Source of the DNA: Ashinkailepas kermadecensis
Lineage: Eukaryota; Arthropoda; Thecostraca; Neolepadidae
Direction: 5' to 3'
Assembly (NCBI GenBank): GCA_034440615.1
Contig: JAOTOM010002274.1
Span: 32,918-96,917, forward strand
Length of the DNA stretch: 64,000 nucleotides
The position numbers and the translations under genes are program-made. Below, in pieces: positions 12,531 to 23,960 of the stretch; position 1 is the stretch's first letter, and each line of letters starts with the position of its first letter. A model generated the notes under the pieces. The model was not told where the DNA came from. It did not search any database and saw only the letters and a program-made list of their open reading frames with translations.

Positions 12531-13493
12531 TTAACCATCGTACCAAAGTCAGATAATATCGCACCTTAATCGCACCTTAATTGACGGTACCTACCCCACC
12601 GATATACACTACCACGAACGAAGTGAAGAAGTGAAAGAAGACGCACCTGTGGAAATGAGGGGAAAGGAGATGAAATGTTTTCATGCTGAAGGATACTAAC
12701 GTAGGACACGCGTCAGCTTTCAAGGCATGCTTCTTGGATTCTCATTATTGGTCAGAATGATTGCTATGAATGGATTTGCTTTTTTTAAGTGTAAAGAAAT
12801 GAAAATAATTGCATTTGTATCCTGATTATATTTCAATATTTCCACTCAGTGATTTGTAGGTAGAAAATCGACCATACATACAGGAGTACAGGTATTCCAT
12901 CTATTAGCTGCCGGATTTGGTTTCAATGTCATGCGACGAGTGTAGTCTAATGTAGCGCATTTGAAGAGCAGCATCGGCACATAACTTCTTGAAGGCACAT
13001 AATTTGAGAAGAAACGAGAGAAGTCGGTGTTCCTAGGTAGGAATCTCGATAGAACGGGTGGAGTGATTGCTGATGATTAAGCTACTGAGCTGTTGATAGC
13101 ACTGGTTCTAAGCATCTCAAGATATTCGTACTTCCATTGGCAGTGCCTGCAAACACTGCTATTAAAGTTCAGTATTATAATGATTCCTCAGAGCAAGGTA
13201 GTAATTTACGATGAATCATGGTTACGACAATAACTTCTGTGCTTGTGCCATGCCTTGCCTCCAATTGCATGCCCTGTTCTTATGCAACTGGGTTTTAGTT
13301 TATCCATGTCTCAATGTTGTGTACCTACCTACCTAGGTACCTAGTTAGTTTTGTGTTTTGTTCAACACTATCCCTTGTTTTCTTCCCCTTAACCAAGCTT
13401 CAATTCAACCAATAACCTTCCCATCAATTTCATGCTGCTCCAATTGGTGAATTAAACACTTGTGTGGAGCTTTATAAAGAGCCTTGCCAAAGC
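12531..13493. other. no feature seen
   Basis: AT-rich sequence without a supported gene. A GTACCTACCTACCTAGGTACC cluster near 13320 is a low-complexity palindrome. Confidence 0.3.
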
Positions 13494-14870
13494 CTAGGGG
13501 AAGAGGGGGGGGGATTTCTGAACACTTCAGGCATTAGGCAGTTTTACAGAGGCTTTTTGCTCCCAGGTCATGTGGTCCCAGGAACAAGCTAGAGGTAGAA
13601 GACCTGGCATAATGATCTTCATAAATTAAAAGCTACCACCAAATCTGATTCTCACATCCGTTTTAATAATGAATTAGGTTTTAGTATAGATGCTGCTGAA
13701 ATAAGTACAATTAAACTTATGAACATCAGCAAATTCCAATACTCTTTCTGATTTACATGGAGACTGCACTCATCTCTATGGTATCTGGCAGCTGACAAAT
13801 TGGGGCTATGGTTAAATTAGCGAAGTATGCGGTTATAAGCCAACTTCCTGAGCAACAGTAGAGAAAATGATAAAGGTATACTTAATCGATGTCAACCAAG
13901 TTCATGAACCCATACCTGATACTCCTGACATGCTCAACACACAACTAATAAATATTCACAACACACCCAACGAGTAGGACGCTTGTGCACCAACTGATTT
14001 GCTACTTGCTGTATATTGGGATATGTGTTTCAGAATATAAAATGGTTTAAGGAAAATTATACTAAAAACAATCCTAAGATCTTTTTATTCCCACCACCAA
14101 GCAACAACTTTTGCAAACAAAAAAGCTGAGAATATTGATGGAAGTCAATTCTTATTATTATTAAATGTTCTCCAATATACTTTTTTAGTTCATGTCTGGA
14201 ATGTTTTAGTTGAAGCCAGGAATGACTTGGAAGGATCAAAAGCGACTAGACAAGGGAGCAAATTACTGCTGTAAAACTGCCTATTATGCAACAAATAGCC
14301 CTACTGCTGCTTCTGTATGGCTGAATCATTAATTGTACTGTGTTTACTTAACACAAAAATGAACAAGCTACCCATATTCAAACAGTTCCTTTCTATGAAA
14401 ATTATCTAACCACTTGCAAAGAGCAACTTTAAAACATAATTATTTTGTAGTGGGGTGCTGTATTCTGAACACAAAAATGTTGTTGTGCAGGATTACCTCA
14501 CTGTAGCTGTTGTGGTACAACTTATGGTGGTACTATTGTGTGTCATGTTGTGGTGCAAGCTATTAGTAGCCACTACAAATGCTGGTGTAATTGCCTCCAA
14601 AAATACTGAAAGTCACTTCCTTATGGTTTCCTTAAGCCAACTGCTCTTGGAAGCCTAAAATGGTGCCTGTGAACTTTGCAAGCTTCATACACAAAGAATA
14701 AGTAGAACTATGTGATCAGACCTTCATATTTTGGTAGAGACAGGTCCATCATTTATGAATACCACCATCTTTTGTTATTTATGTGCTGAACATGATGTGG
14801 GAGATGTCCAAATGTAGATGTTCAGGAAACAGAACGTGTGCAGTTACCCCCCCCACCCTCTTCCCCTAAT
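13494..14870. mobile_element. second copy of the GGGGAAGGGGGG TIR element, inverted and enlarged
   Basis: The left end (AGGGGAAGAGGGGGGGG, TGAACAC) and the right part (14260-14870, the reverse complement of 11921-12530) bracket about 700 bp of extra sequence. Short inverted arms flank the extra piece, at 13537-13567 and 14255-14290 (GGCAGTTTTACAG). Confidence 0.5.
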
Positions 14871-15356
14871 TACACAACATCTAACCTGCTTCATAAAGTC
14901 ATAAAGTCATAAAGTGTTAAGGCTTAATAAGAGCCACAGGGGCCCATCTGGGTTAAGCCTATCTAGAAAAGGTACTAGAAATGTACATATTCTCACCCCA
15001 ATCAATCCCTTATCCCAAGATCCTAGGAAGCTATATATCCCAGCCTATCTAGCATCATCCACTTGCTATTGCATAACACCCTCAACAACTGCAAGCTCCT
15101 CCCATCACACCTATTGTGCTACCATAGCCCCTGCTTAAAGGGGTTTGTGCCATGCACATTTAACATAAATATCACCCCATCCATCCAAATTAGAACTCAA
15201 AAACAATATTTTCCTGTCTAAAAAAATTGTCCACCCTACCTTTAAATACATTCAATGAGGAACTCCCCACAACATCAGCAGGCAGCCCATTCCACTGATC
15301 AACAACCCTTTGACTGAAGACCTGCTGTTGTTTAACTGTCCTACACCTCAACTTGT

Positions 15357-17904
15357 CTAACCTGAGTTGGTGACCCTGTGTGATACTTTAAACTGAAGAG
15401 CACCATTTAAATTGACCTGATCTAGTCCTTTAACAATTTTGTACATTTCAATCATGTCCCCCCTTAATCTCCTATACTTGAGTGAGTACATATCTAATGC
15501 CACAAGCCTTTCTCCATATTCTAAGCTACCTAGTCCACTGATGAGTTTAGTTGCTTTGCGTTGCACTCTTTCTAACTTGTCTATATCTTTTTCTAGGTAG
15601 GGGCTCCAAGCTTGCACAGAATATTCCAAGTGGGGTCACACATATGCTAAGTACAGGTTTTTCATGACTTCCTTGCTCTTATACATCACACTTCTATTAA
15701 TGAGTCCCAGCATTCTGAGTGCCCTGTTCCTAGCTGAGCTACATTATTTCTCTGCTTTAAGGTCTTTTGAAACCAACACACCTAAGTCCCTTTCCTCTTC
15801 AATAACATCCAGTTCCCTCCCTCCCATTGTATATCTGAAAGTCTCACCTCCAGACCCCAGATGCATAACCTTACACTTGTCATAGTTGAATGACATCTGC
15901 CATTGATCAGCCCACTTTTTTAGGTCCTCCAAGTCTAGTTCAATATTACTAGATTGATCACAACTGTTTGCCACTCCTACCAGCTTGATGTCATCAGCAA
16001 ATTTGAACACTATTCCTCAGCCCTATCTCAATGTTATTCACAAAGATGATAAAGAGAAGTGGTCCTAGAACAGAGCCCTGTGGTACTCCACTCAGAACAT
16101 CCTTCCAATCAGATTTACATCCATTTAACATTACCCTTTGTTTCCTTCCCCTCAACCATGCTTCAATCCAACCTAGAACTTTTCCAACACTCCCATGTTG
16201 CTGTAGTTGATGAATTAGCCTCCTATGTGGAACTTTATCAAAAGCTTTGCTAAAGTCCAAGTACGCAACATCCATCCTGTTTTGATTGTCTACTTCTTTA
16301 GTAACATACTCCATGAACTCCAAAAGGTTAGTTAAACAAGACCTTCGAGATCGAAATCCATGTTGAGTATCCCTTAAAAGGTTGTGCCAATCAAGATGAA
16401 TTTGAACATTCTGTTTAACCAGATTTTCTAGTACCTTGCAAACTATTGAGGTCAAACTGACTGGCCTGTAGTTCCCTACACACTTCATACTTCCGTTTTT
16501 GAAAATTGGAACTACATTTGCATTTCTCCAATCTTTAGGCACTTCAGAGTATTCCATAGACCACCTGAAAAGTATACCTAGAGGAACTGCTAAAGCTTTA
16601 GCACACTCTACTAAAACCCTAGCATATATATCATCTGGTCCAGAAGCTTTATTAGGCTTTATATTCTGCAACTGCTTTTCTACAGCTTCTGTAGTTATTG
16701 TAAGATACTCCAACCTATCACCTGTCATGGCATATGATTCAGTTGTTTCTATTCTACTAGAATTCTCTTGAGTAAAGACTGATGAGAATTGCTTGCTTAA
16801 GGATTCCACAATATCACAATCATCAACCACTAATTCCCCATCTACCTCCAGTGGTCCTACACCACACTTTTTAGCCTTAAATTTGTAGAAACTAAAGAAT
16901 CTCTTAGCATTACCTGCTGAACATTCCCGAGCTAATTTGATTTCAGCCAGTCTTTTAGATGCCCTAACACACCTCCTAACTTTATTTCTAGCTATTTGAT
17001 ATGATTTGAGGTTTACCTCAGAGTTAGCATATTTTAGTTTCTTGAATGCCTGCTTCTTTGACTCCAGTAAATGCTTTACTTCCCTGGTCAGCCATGAAGG
17101 GTGCTTAACCCTGGTTAATCTAATTTGCCTATTGGGAATGAACCTATCCTGACCTTAAAATAGTTTATATTTTATCATTCTCCACATTTCATAAGCATCT
17201 AAGCCTTTCAATAAGTCTTCCCAATCAATTTCATTCAGGAAGATCCTGAACTCATTGTAATTCCCTTTAGCAAAATTTGGAATCAATGTCTTATTGGTTC
17301 CTACATTTCCAACATACAATGAGAAGCGTATAATGTTGTGATCACTATTACCCAAAGTCTCTCCTATGTTCACATTTTGTACAAAATTTTCCTCATTAGT
17401 AAGCACAAGATCTAATATTTCATTTTCCCTTGTAGGTTCATGTATCATTTGAAAAAAGACATTCTCCTCAAAACAATCCATGAAGCTTCTTCCTGATTTG
17501 TTTAGACCCATAGTTTTGCTTCCCAATCCTGTTATGTTGAAATCCCCCACCAAAGCAGTTCTCTCCTGTACTCTCCTACTTATCTCTTCCTGCATCAACC
17601 TGTCTGTGTTTTCATTCTGGTCTGGAGGTCTATAGAATGCCCCAACCCTAAATTGTGTTCCATTTTTCAGAATGATATCTAACCACAAGGATTCTACACC
17701 TTCATCATGTACACTATCTTCTATGGAATGACATTTCATTACTTGTCTGACATACAACAGTATACCTCCTCCTATCCTTGCCTGCCTTTGATAAGCATGC
17801 ATGTTGTAGCCTGTCAATTCAAATTCTTGCAAGTTGTCTCCAAAAATGCTTTCATTAACCCATGCCTCTGTTATGCATACCAAATCTAGCTTTTCAGACA
17901 ACAT
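15357..17904 (-). pseudogene. CR1 ORF2: APE endonuclease plus reverse transcriptase, broken
   Basis: The upstream part (17155-17904) is an apurinic-type endonuclease, with GDFNITG and GNSDHN as active-site blocks. The reverse transcriptase follows: NYRPVSLTS, YLDFSKAFDKVPH, SGVPQGSVLGPLLF, then FADD in another frame, so a frameshift lies near 16000. A TGA at 15636-15638 replaces a Trp codon that other copies keep. The C-terminal block (KLERVQRKATKLI, then YSLKYRRLRGDMIEMYKI) is the usual CR1 tail. Another shift near 15390 ends the frame early. Confidence 0.85.
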
Positions 17905-18029
17905 ATAAGCATGCAGTTCCCCAATTTTGTTCCTAACACGTCTGGCATTGACGTAAAAACATGATAAACCATTCCTTCCCTTGTTTGCAAGACTTCTCTC
18001 TCTATCAGCTACATCCCCCCATGACCTGC

Positions 18030-18893
18030 CTAGTTTCCCTGTTTCCTATTGAGAGCCTCCTCATGCCTATTGCTGAGCAATTCAACTCCTCTCTTGCTCA
18101 AATGTAACCCATCTAATGCAAACATTTCAGTCTTCCCCCAGAACTCCCCCCACAAATCCAAGAACCCCACCCCAAGTTCCTTACAAATCTTGGCCACCCT
18201 GGTATTCAGCCCAATGGCCCTCGAGTACCACTCTATGCTTGCGTTAACCATAGGGAGGATGGAAGTTACCATTCCTCGTTTCCTACTTACAGCTAGCCTA
18301 CCTTTCAAAGCCCTATACTCTTGTATTGTTTTCTCTGTTTTTGCTTTTCCTACATCATTTACACCAACCTGCACAATTACTGTTGTGCTCTCTCCACTAC
18401 CCTTCATTACTCCTATCCTATCACCAACATCCTTTACCTGGGCCCCTGGGAAGCAAACACGAATCCGTTTGTTGGGGTTCCTGCTACAAAAAGTACGGTC
18501 CATGTACCTCACTCTTGAGTCCCCTATAACTAAAACCTCCCCCTCTCTATCCTCAGCTACCTGGTCATTCCTACCTTCCTCTTTAGCATTACTATCTCTC
18601 TCTTGCAGTACCTCAAACCTATTATTAGTTTCAATGCCTTTGTCCATTTTCCTTAAAGCCAGTCTCGTACTCTGGCGTCTAGCTACTTTCCACTCCCTAC
18701 TATCATGGTCCATACTATCTCCACCCCTATCACTCCTAGGCTCCTGCACCTGGCTTGCCTGGCTGACATTTCCTATGGTGGGCCCTGCCAACAAACACTC
18801 CAGGCGCTCCACCTCCCTTGCTAACATATCTACTTTCTTACTCAAGTCCCCAATTACTTCCATACACTTACACTTCCCACAGTCACCTTGCAT
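18030..18893 (-). CDS. CR1 ORF1 protein with SGNH/GDSL-type esterase domain (287 aa)
   Basis: This is an intact 287-codon frame just upstream of ORF2 within the CR1 element. An N-terminal cysteine pair and coiled coil (residues about 5-35) precede a basic, polar linker. From about residue 120 an SGNH hydrolase fold can be read: VLVIGDSRVRY (block I Ser), VQVGVNDVG (block III Asn) and DGLHLSKRG (block V Asp and His). Esterase-bearing ORF1 proteins are known in CR1-like elements and are thought to help the retrotransposition particle. The frame is open although ORF2 is dead, so this copy could only act in trans. Confidence 0.75.
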   Translation of the reverse strand: MQGDCGKCKCMEVIGDLSKKVDMLAREVERLECLLAGPTIGNVSQASQVQEPRSDRGGDSMDHDSREWKVARRQSTRLALRKMDKGIETNNRFEVLQERDSNAKEEGRNDQVAEDREGEVLVIGDSRVRYMDRTFCSRNPNKRIRVCFPGAQVKDVGDRIGVMKGSGESTTVIVQVGVNDVGKAKTEKTIQEYRALKGRLAVSRKRGMVTSILPMVNASIEWYSRAIGLNTRVAKICKELGVGFLDLWGEFWGKTEMFALDGLHLSKRGVELLSNRHEEALNRKQGN

Positions 18894-19311
18894 TTTTTTT
18901 CTTCTCTAAACTTAAATCTTAAACTTAAACACCAAAAAGACTCTCCCACAAGACTAGAAAATAGAATAACACTCACACTGAATAAACAACAAAATAAATA
19001 TCTGCTTTCGCAAGCTAAACTAAGCAAATATAATCTTAGTTATACCAACTCCCATCAGCTACAAACTCCAACTAAATGAAACTAAATACTAATATAATCC
19101 CAAAAAGCCTATATAGGTACCTCTACGATTACTCCAGTATATGAAGATATAACTAGTGTAATCAAAGCTCACTAGTTTAGTCTTAAACTCTATCTTAAAC
19201 TTAAACACCAAAAATACTATGACACAAGTCTAAATAAATGATGTTGAGAAAGAATTAGTATTATCTAATGTAACTTATAATATCCTCCTATTGTATCCTC
19301 ACTTTATTTCC

Positions 19312-20640
19312 TTAACTTCATAAAGTTCAAAGGTTCATGAAGTGTTAAGGCTTAATAAGAGCTGCAGGACCCTAAACACGCATTTTAAGACAAAAATACC
19401 ACAATTTAGAACTTCTCAAATCATGCCCCATTGTGCAACCATAGCCAACCTCATGAGCACCACATACCCAAAGGTAGGTACTGAATCCACTGCAAGGTAC
19501 ACCCTGTATTGTGTAATATAATAATAATAGTATTATATTACACTAATACACTAATATTAATGGACCATATATAGCTAGTATAATACTCAATTTATTAGCA
19601 TGATCAAAGACTTAAGGGTCTTTATTGTAATGGTGATTGACAATAATTGTCCACCCTATTTTTTTATACATTCAATGTGTGACTCCCAACAACATCAGCA
19701 GGTGAACTATTACACTGATCATTCAGATTGGCCTGATCTAGCCCTTTAATAATTAAAAAAAAAAATAAATCATATCACCCCTTAATCTCCTATACTTGGG
19801 TGATTCGGTACATACCTAATGCCCTAAGTCTGCCCCCATATTCTAAGTTACCTAGTCCACTGATGAGTCTAGTGGCATATCTTTTAGTAGGGGCTCCATG
19901 TCCGTACAGAATATTCTAAGTGGGGTTGCACATAGGCCAAGTACAATATTATCATCACTTCTTTGCTCATATACCTCACACTTATATTAATGATTATCAG
20001 CATTCTGATTACCCTGTTCCTAGCTGAGACATATTGTTTTGTGAAACTAACACACCTAAATCTCTTTCCTCTTCAATAACATCCAATCTCCTACATCCCA
20101 TTATATATCGGAAAGTCTCACCTCCAGACCCAAGATGCATAACCTTACGTTTTTCATAGTTAAAAGACATCTGCCATTGATCAGCCCACCTTTTTATGTC
20201 CTCCAAGTCTAGTTGAATATTACTAGATTGCTCACTACTGTTAGCCACTCCTACCAATTTGATGTCATCAGCAAATTTGAACACCCTATTCCTCAGCCTT
20301 ACATCAATGTTATTCACAAAGATGATAAAGAGAAGTCACCCTAGAACAGAGCCCTGTGGCACTCCTTCCATTCAGATTTACATCCATTTAACACTACCCT
20401 CTGTTTCCTTCCCCTCAACCATGCTTCAATCCAACCTAGAACCTTGCCATCAATCACATGCTGTTCTAGTTGCTGAATTAGACACTCATGTGGAACTTTA
20501 TCAAAGGTTTTGCTAAAGTCCAAGTACACTACATCCATCCTGCTTTGAGTATCTACTGCTTTAGTTACATACTCCATAAACCCCAATAGGTTAACTAAAC
20601 AAGATGTTTTAGATCAAATTCCATGCTGGAGATGCATGAT
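19312..20640 (-). mobile_element. second CR1 copy, 5' truncated and decayed
   Basis: Same family and strand as the previous element, starting right behind its 5' end. The tail region (CATAAAGTTC...AAGTGTTAAGGCTTAATAAGAGC) is at 19312-19365. RT fragments with FADDIKLVGVANS and YLDFSKTFDKVPH lie at 20009-20586 in broken frames. Confidence 0.75.
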
Positions 20641-21129
20641 CAAATGCATGATGCATGATCAAATTCCACCTTCCTTTAGGTTTAATTCAGATGGCTTAAC
20701 TCAGGTGTTCACCTTTGGCAATTATTCAGCTTTAAATGTTGGCTGGCTATAATGACCATACAAATTTAAGGGTATGGTCCCTACATGCTCAGTGTATAGA
20801 CTGTGTGCACTGTATGGTATGTATGGAAAAGGTGCCCCTCCAGGTAGGCTGCATGTGGCTACATTGCTTGTCATGACATGTCTGTAGGGCTTCAAATATC
20901 CATGATGTGGTGATATGTATATCAAGTGGGGAGAGAGTGCAGTTTACTTGGCACCTTACACACTGCAACTGTCCACGTGTCTGAGTGCAGTTCTGCAGCA
21001 GCTACCTGCACACCAGTGCAAATTAGAGCGAGGTCATGGGGGTACTGGCGAGCAGCCAGTTGTCAGGCATCTTGTCTTGCACTGTGCTGTGCGTCGGCTT
21101 GGCCGCATGTTCACCAGAGCTCGAGTCAC

Positions 21130-21600
21130 TACAAGTGCACCCCACCCCCTCAAATTTTTCCACCAGAAGCACCCTACAGGTACTTTTGTGGGGGCACTCC
21201 TCCAAATAAATGGCGTCTCCGAACAAATGCCACCATGACAATTCCTGGATCCACTCCTGATAGCTTGGCCATAATCAAGCTTGGCTTGCTCTGGAAGTCA
21301 AGATGGACATTCATTGCATGACTAGGCTTTAATTGAGTATTTGCCCTCCTTACTTCCATAGACAAATATTAGTACATCAGACAACTTATTTGATAGTGTA
21401 AGATAATCTGAAGTGCAACATTAACCAACAGCCCTGACCATGAACAACTGTGTGATTAGCTTAAAAAATAAACCATGCCAAGATTTGAACCCCCACCACC
21501 AGTACAGAAAGCAAACCCCCCTTAACCAACTACACCAATTCTCCCAGATAGCATCTACTGGAATACATAATGTAGAGCATGCTGACTGGAGAGATATGGC
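21130..21600. repeat. composite repeat: hAT-MITE end, linker and tRNA-SINE-like unit
   Basis: 21130-21260 resembles the right half of the 3310 MITE. 21300-21375 is a linker (GACATTCATTGCATGA, TAGGCTTTAATTGA). On the - strand 21440-21550 has an A-box-like TGGTGTAGTTGG and a B-box-like GGTTCAAATCT. The same order recurs at 57225-60080, where a CR1 interrupts it at AATATTAG/TACATC. Confidence 0.6.
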
Positions 21601-21879
21601 CATTCCACACCACCTTAAATGTTTGGATTGATGTCATTGATGACATCTGTTTATGGACAGGTGGGAGGATAGCTTATATGAAGGACAGCTGTCTTAGTTA
21701 TGCATTTTTTTTGCATTGGTAATAAAATAACTCATCATCATGCTATAGAAGAATCTGTGTAGCAAAGGGATGTTAATGTGAACTGTTATCACCTACTGTT
21801 TATTTTGTTGTCCATAGCTGGTCAATGACAAACACTGTTAAACACTCAGGTGGTAGTGGTTATCCAATGACCAGCAAAG

Positions 21880-21982
21880 ATGACAGCTGACCGAGGCCCT
21901 CAGTCAAGCTCACAAGTGATATCCTGGAGTGTGGAGAATGAGATTCATCTGTTTGATGCAATGACTGGCTACAAACCTGTTG
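21880..21982 (+). CDS. MRGBP: MRGBP exon 1
   Basis: It encodes 34 codons plus one base. The donor is CTGTTG|GTAAGT, a strong match. A short out-of-frame ATG just upstream (21867) ends at a TGA. Confidence 0.88.
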
Positions 21983-23702
21983 GTAAGTATGGTATGCAGG
22001 GCGGTGTGTTCAAGTTGGTGATTTTGGGTGCCAGAGCATTGTGTAAATACATTTACAATTGAGATGGCTTCCAAATCATGAGGAAAACAGTCAATCTTGG
22101 AATTCAGACATATTTTGATGGAAGGAATCAGACGAATTTTGTTCCAATTATATTGTCTGTCACAGGTTATCCAGGGATAATGCTTATTTAAATCCTGATA
22201 CCAAGCTGCGCGAATTTGAACATACTGCTACAAGGTGTTTGCTGCTGATATTGCTCAGAGAGGTATAGATCAATAATGTATAATTATTATAAATTGTCTT
22301 ACTGCTTTGTTTAGAAAGGTTCCTGGAAAGGGACTTGAAGAGGATGCAGTGTTATTGAATCCTTGTGGAGTGTGTGGCCAAATGGTCAAATGGCCTGACC
22401 TGTTCGGATGGAAGCAATGTCGGAGTCACAAGTCTTATTCACATGTCCCTGGAGTATTTCTGGTGGACACATCATGAGAGAAACTGACAACCAATGCTTT
22501 GCTAGTGGTATGCTTAATAAGTGAACTTTCAGTGAGAAAAGATGCAAAGAGGTGATCTAGGATACATGGGCTGGGCTGAGGTTAAACTTATTGTAATCAT
22601 GCTATCTGTGACAACTAACAACAGCTGTAAGCTACGTGTGGGCCACTATGGGCGATGGTGTTGTTGGTTTGGAGGGAGGGGGGGGGGGTAGCAACCCAAT
22701 ATTTCATGACAGGGGAGCCTATCCCTGTCATGGAACATGAGGAAACATCAGTTGCCCTCCCCCCCCCCACCTCCCTCCACTAAATTTTCAGGAGTCCCTA
22801 AGCATAAAGGGATGCCCATCAAGTTCCCTGGGGGTCCATACTGGGGGGACAGGAGAGCCATTAGTTTTGGAAAAACATTGCTAAAGCTCCTGAAAAGACC
22901 CCAACACCCAACAGGAGGCCCATTTATGCTGGCTTGAGGCTTCATGTTAGGAGACCTGACAGGAGGCTGCTGGAGCTGATGAAATGGCCCCAGTACCATC
23001 ATGTCAAGACAGGTCTGCAGGGAGCCTATATAAAACCTGAAATGCAGGGAGATCCAAGCTCAAGAGGAGCTCATGGAGGACCTTTTGCTGCCACTGGAAA
23101 AAAAACATGGTTGCTAATGATCACAAAACTGGTCAAAGCACCCTGAAGCCTAAATAACAAATTAACTTGAAGAAATTGATGATACTGCCCTACTGCCCCG
23201 ATGACTAGCATCATTGCATTGTAATATACTTCATTGTGAATGTCTGCATATTTGTCGTGCTTGAAGCTGTATAGTCACTGATGTGTGCCAAACCCAAATT
23301 ACTGCATTTAAAAGTGAATGTAGTGTGTCTGTGTATCTCCCCGGAATATATCACCAAGATGCTCTCCACCAAATCCGACATGCATCGCTCTATCTGGCAT
23401 CGCATCTAAACTACGTTTGCGTGTGTGTTTCAGGCGTCAATAAACACTTCCAGATGCTGATGATTGTGGAGCGATTCTGCTCGCGCGTGCAGCGGGATGT
23501 GCCGGCCGCCACCATCTGGCAGCGGCTCAACCAGCTGTACGACATGACGGCTCTGGTGAGGATGTCCGGCTGCCACCGCCCAGCCCCGCCGCCCACTCGT
23601 GGGTGGCAGGGGCCCGTGGAAAGTGTGGACTCGTAGTCGGAAAGGATGCCTCTTGAAGTGGTGTTTTGACAGGAGTCTCTTAGCTGAGCGGGCTTTTTAT
23701 CT

Positions 23703-23757
<55 letters not shown>

Positions 23758-23914
23758 GATAGAGATAGAGATAGAGATAGAGATAGAGATAGAGATAGAG
23801 ATAGAGATAGAGATAGAGATAGAGATAGAGATAGAGATAGAGATAGAGATAGAGATAGAGATAGAGATAGAGATAGAGGGAGAGGGAGGAGAGGAGGGAG
23901 AGGGAGGGGGGGGG

Positions 23915-23960
<46 letters not shown>

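Larger units (their letters stand above)
14892..19300 (-). mobile_element. near full-length CR1-type LINE
   Basis: Read on the - strand, this has a 5' leader with a repeated TCTTAAACTTAAACACC block (about 18911 and 19190), ORF1 with an esterase domain, ORF2 with endonuclease and reverse transcriptase, a 3' UTR and a tail of (ACTTTATG)3 at 14892-14915. Short 3' tandem tails are typical of CR1. Total length is about 4.4 kb. ORF2 is broken. At least four more 3' copies lie in this window. Confidence 0.85.

Noticed and set aside
18049..18909. 286-codon + strand frame opposite CR1 ORF1
   Set aside because: The - strand frame has the esterase motifs and the correct place in the element; this one is its mirror.
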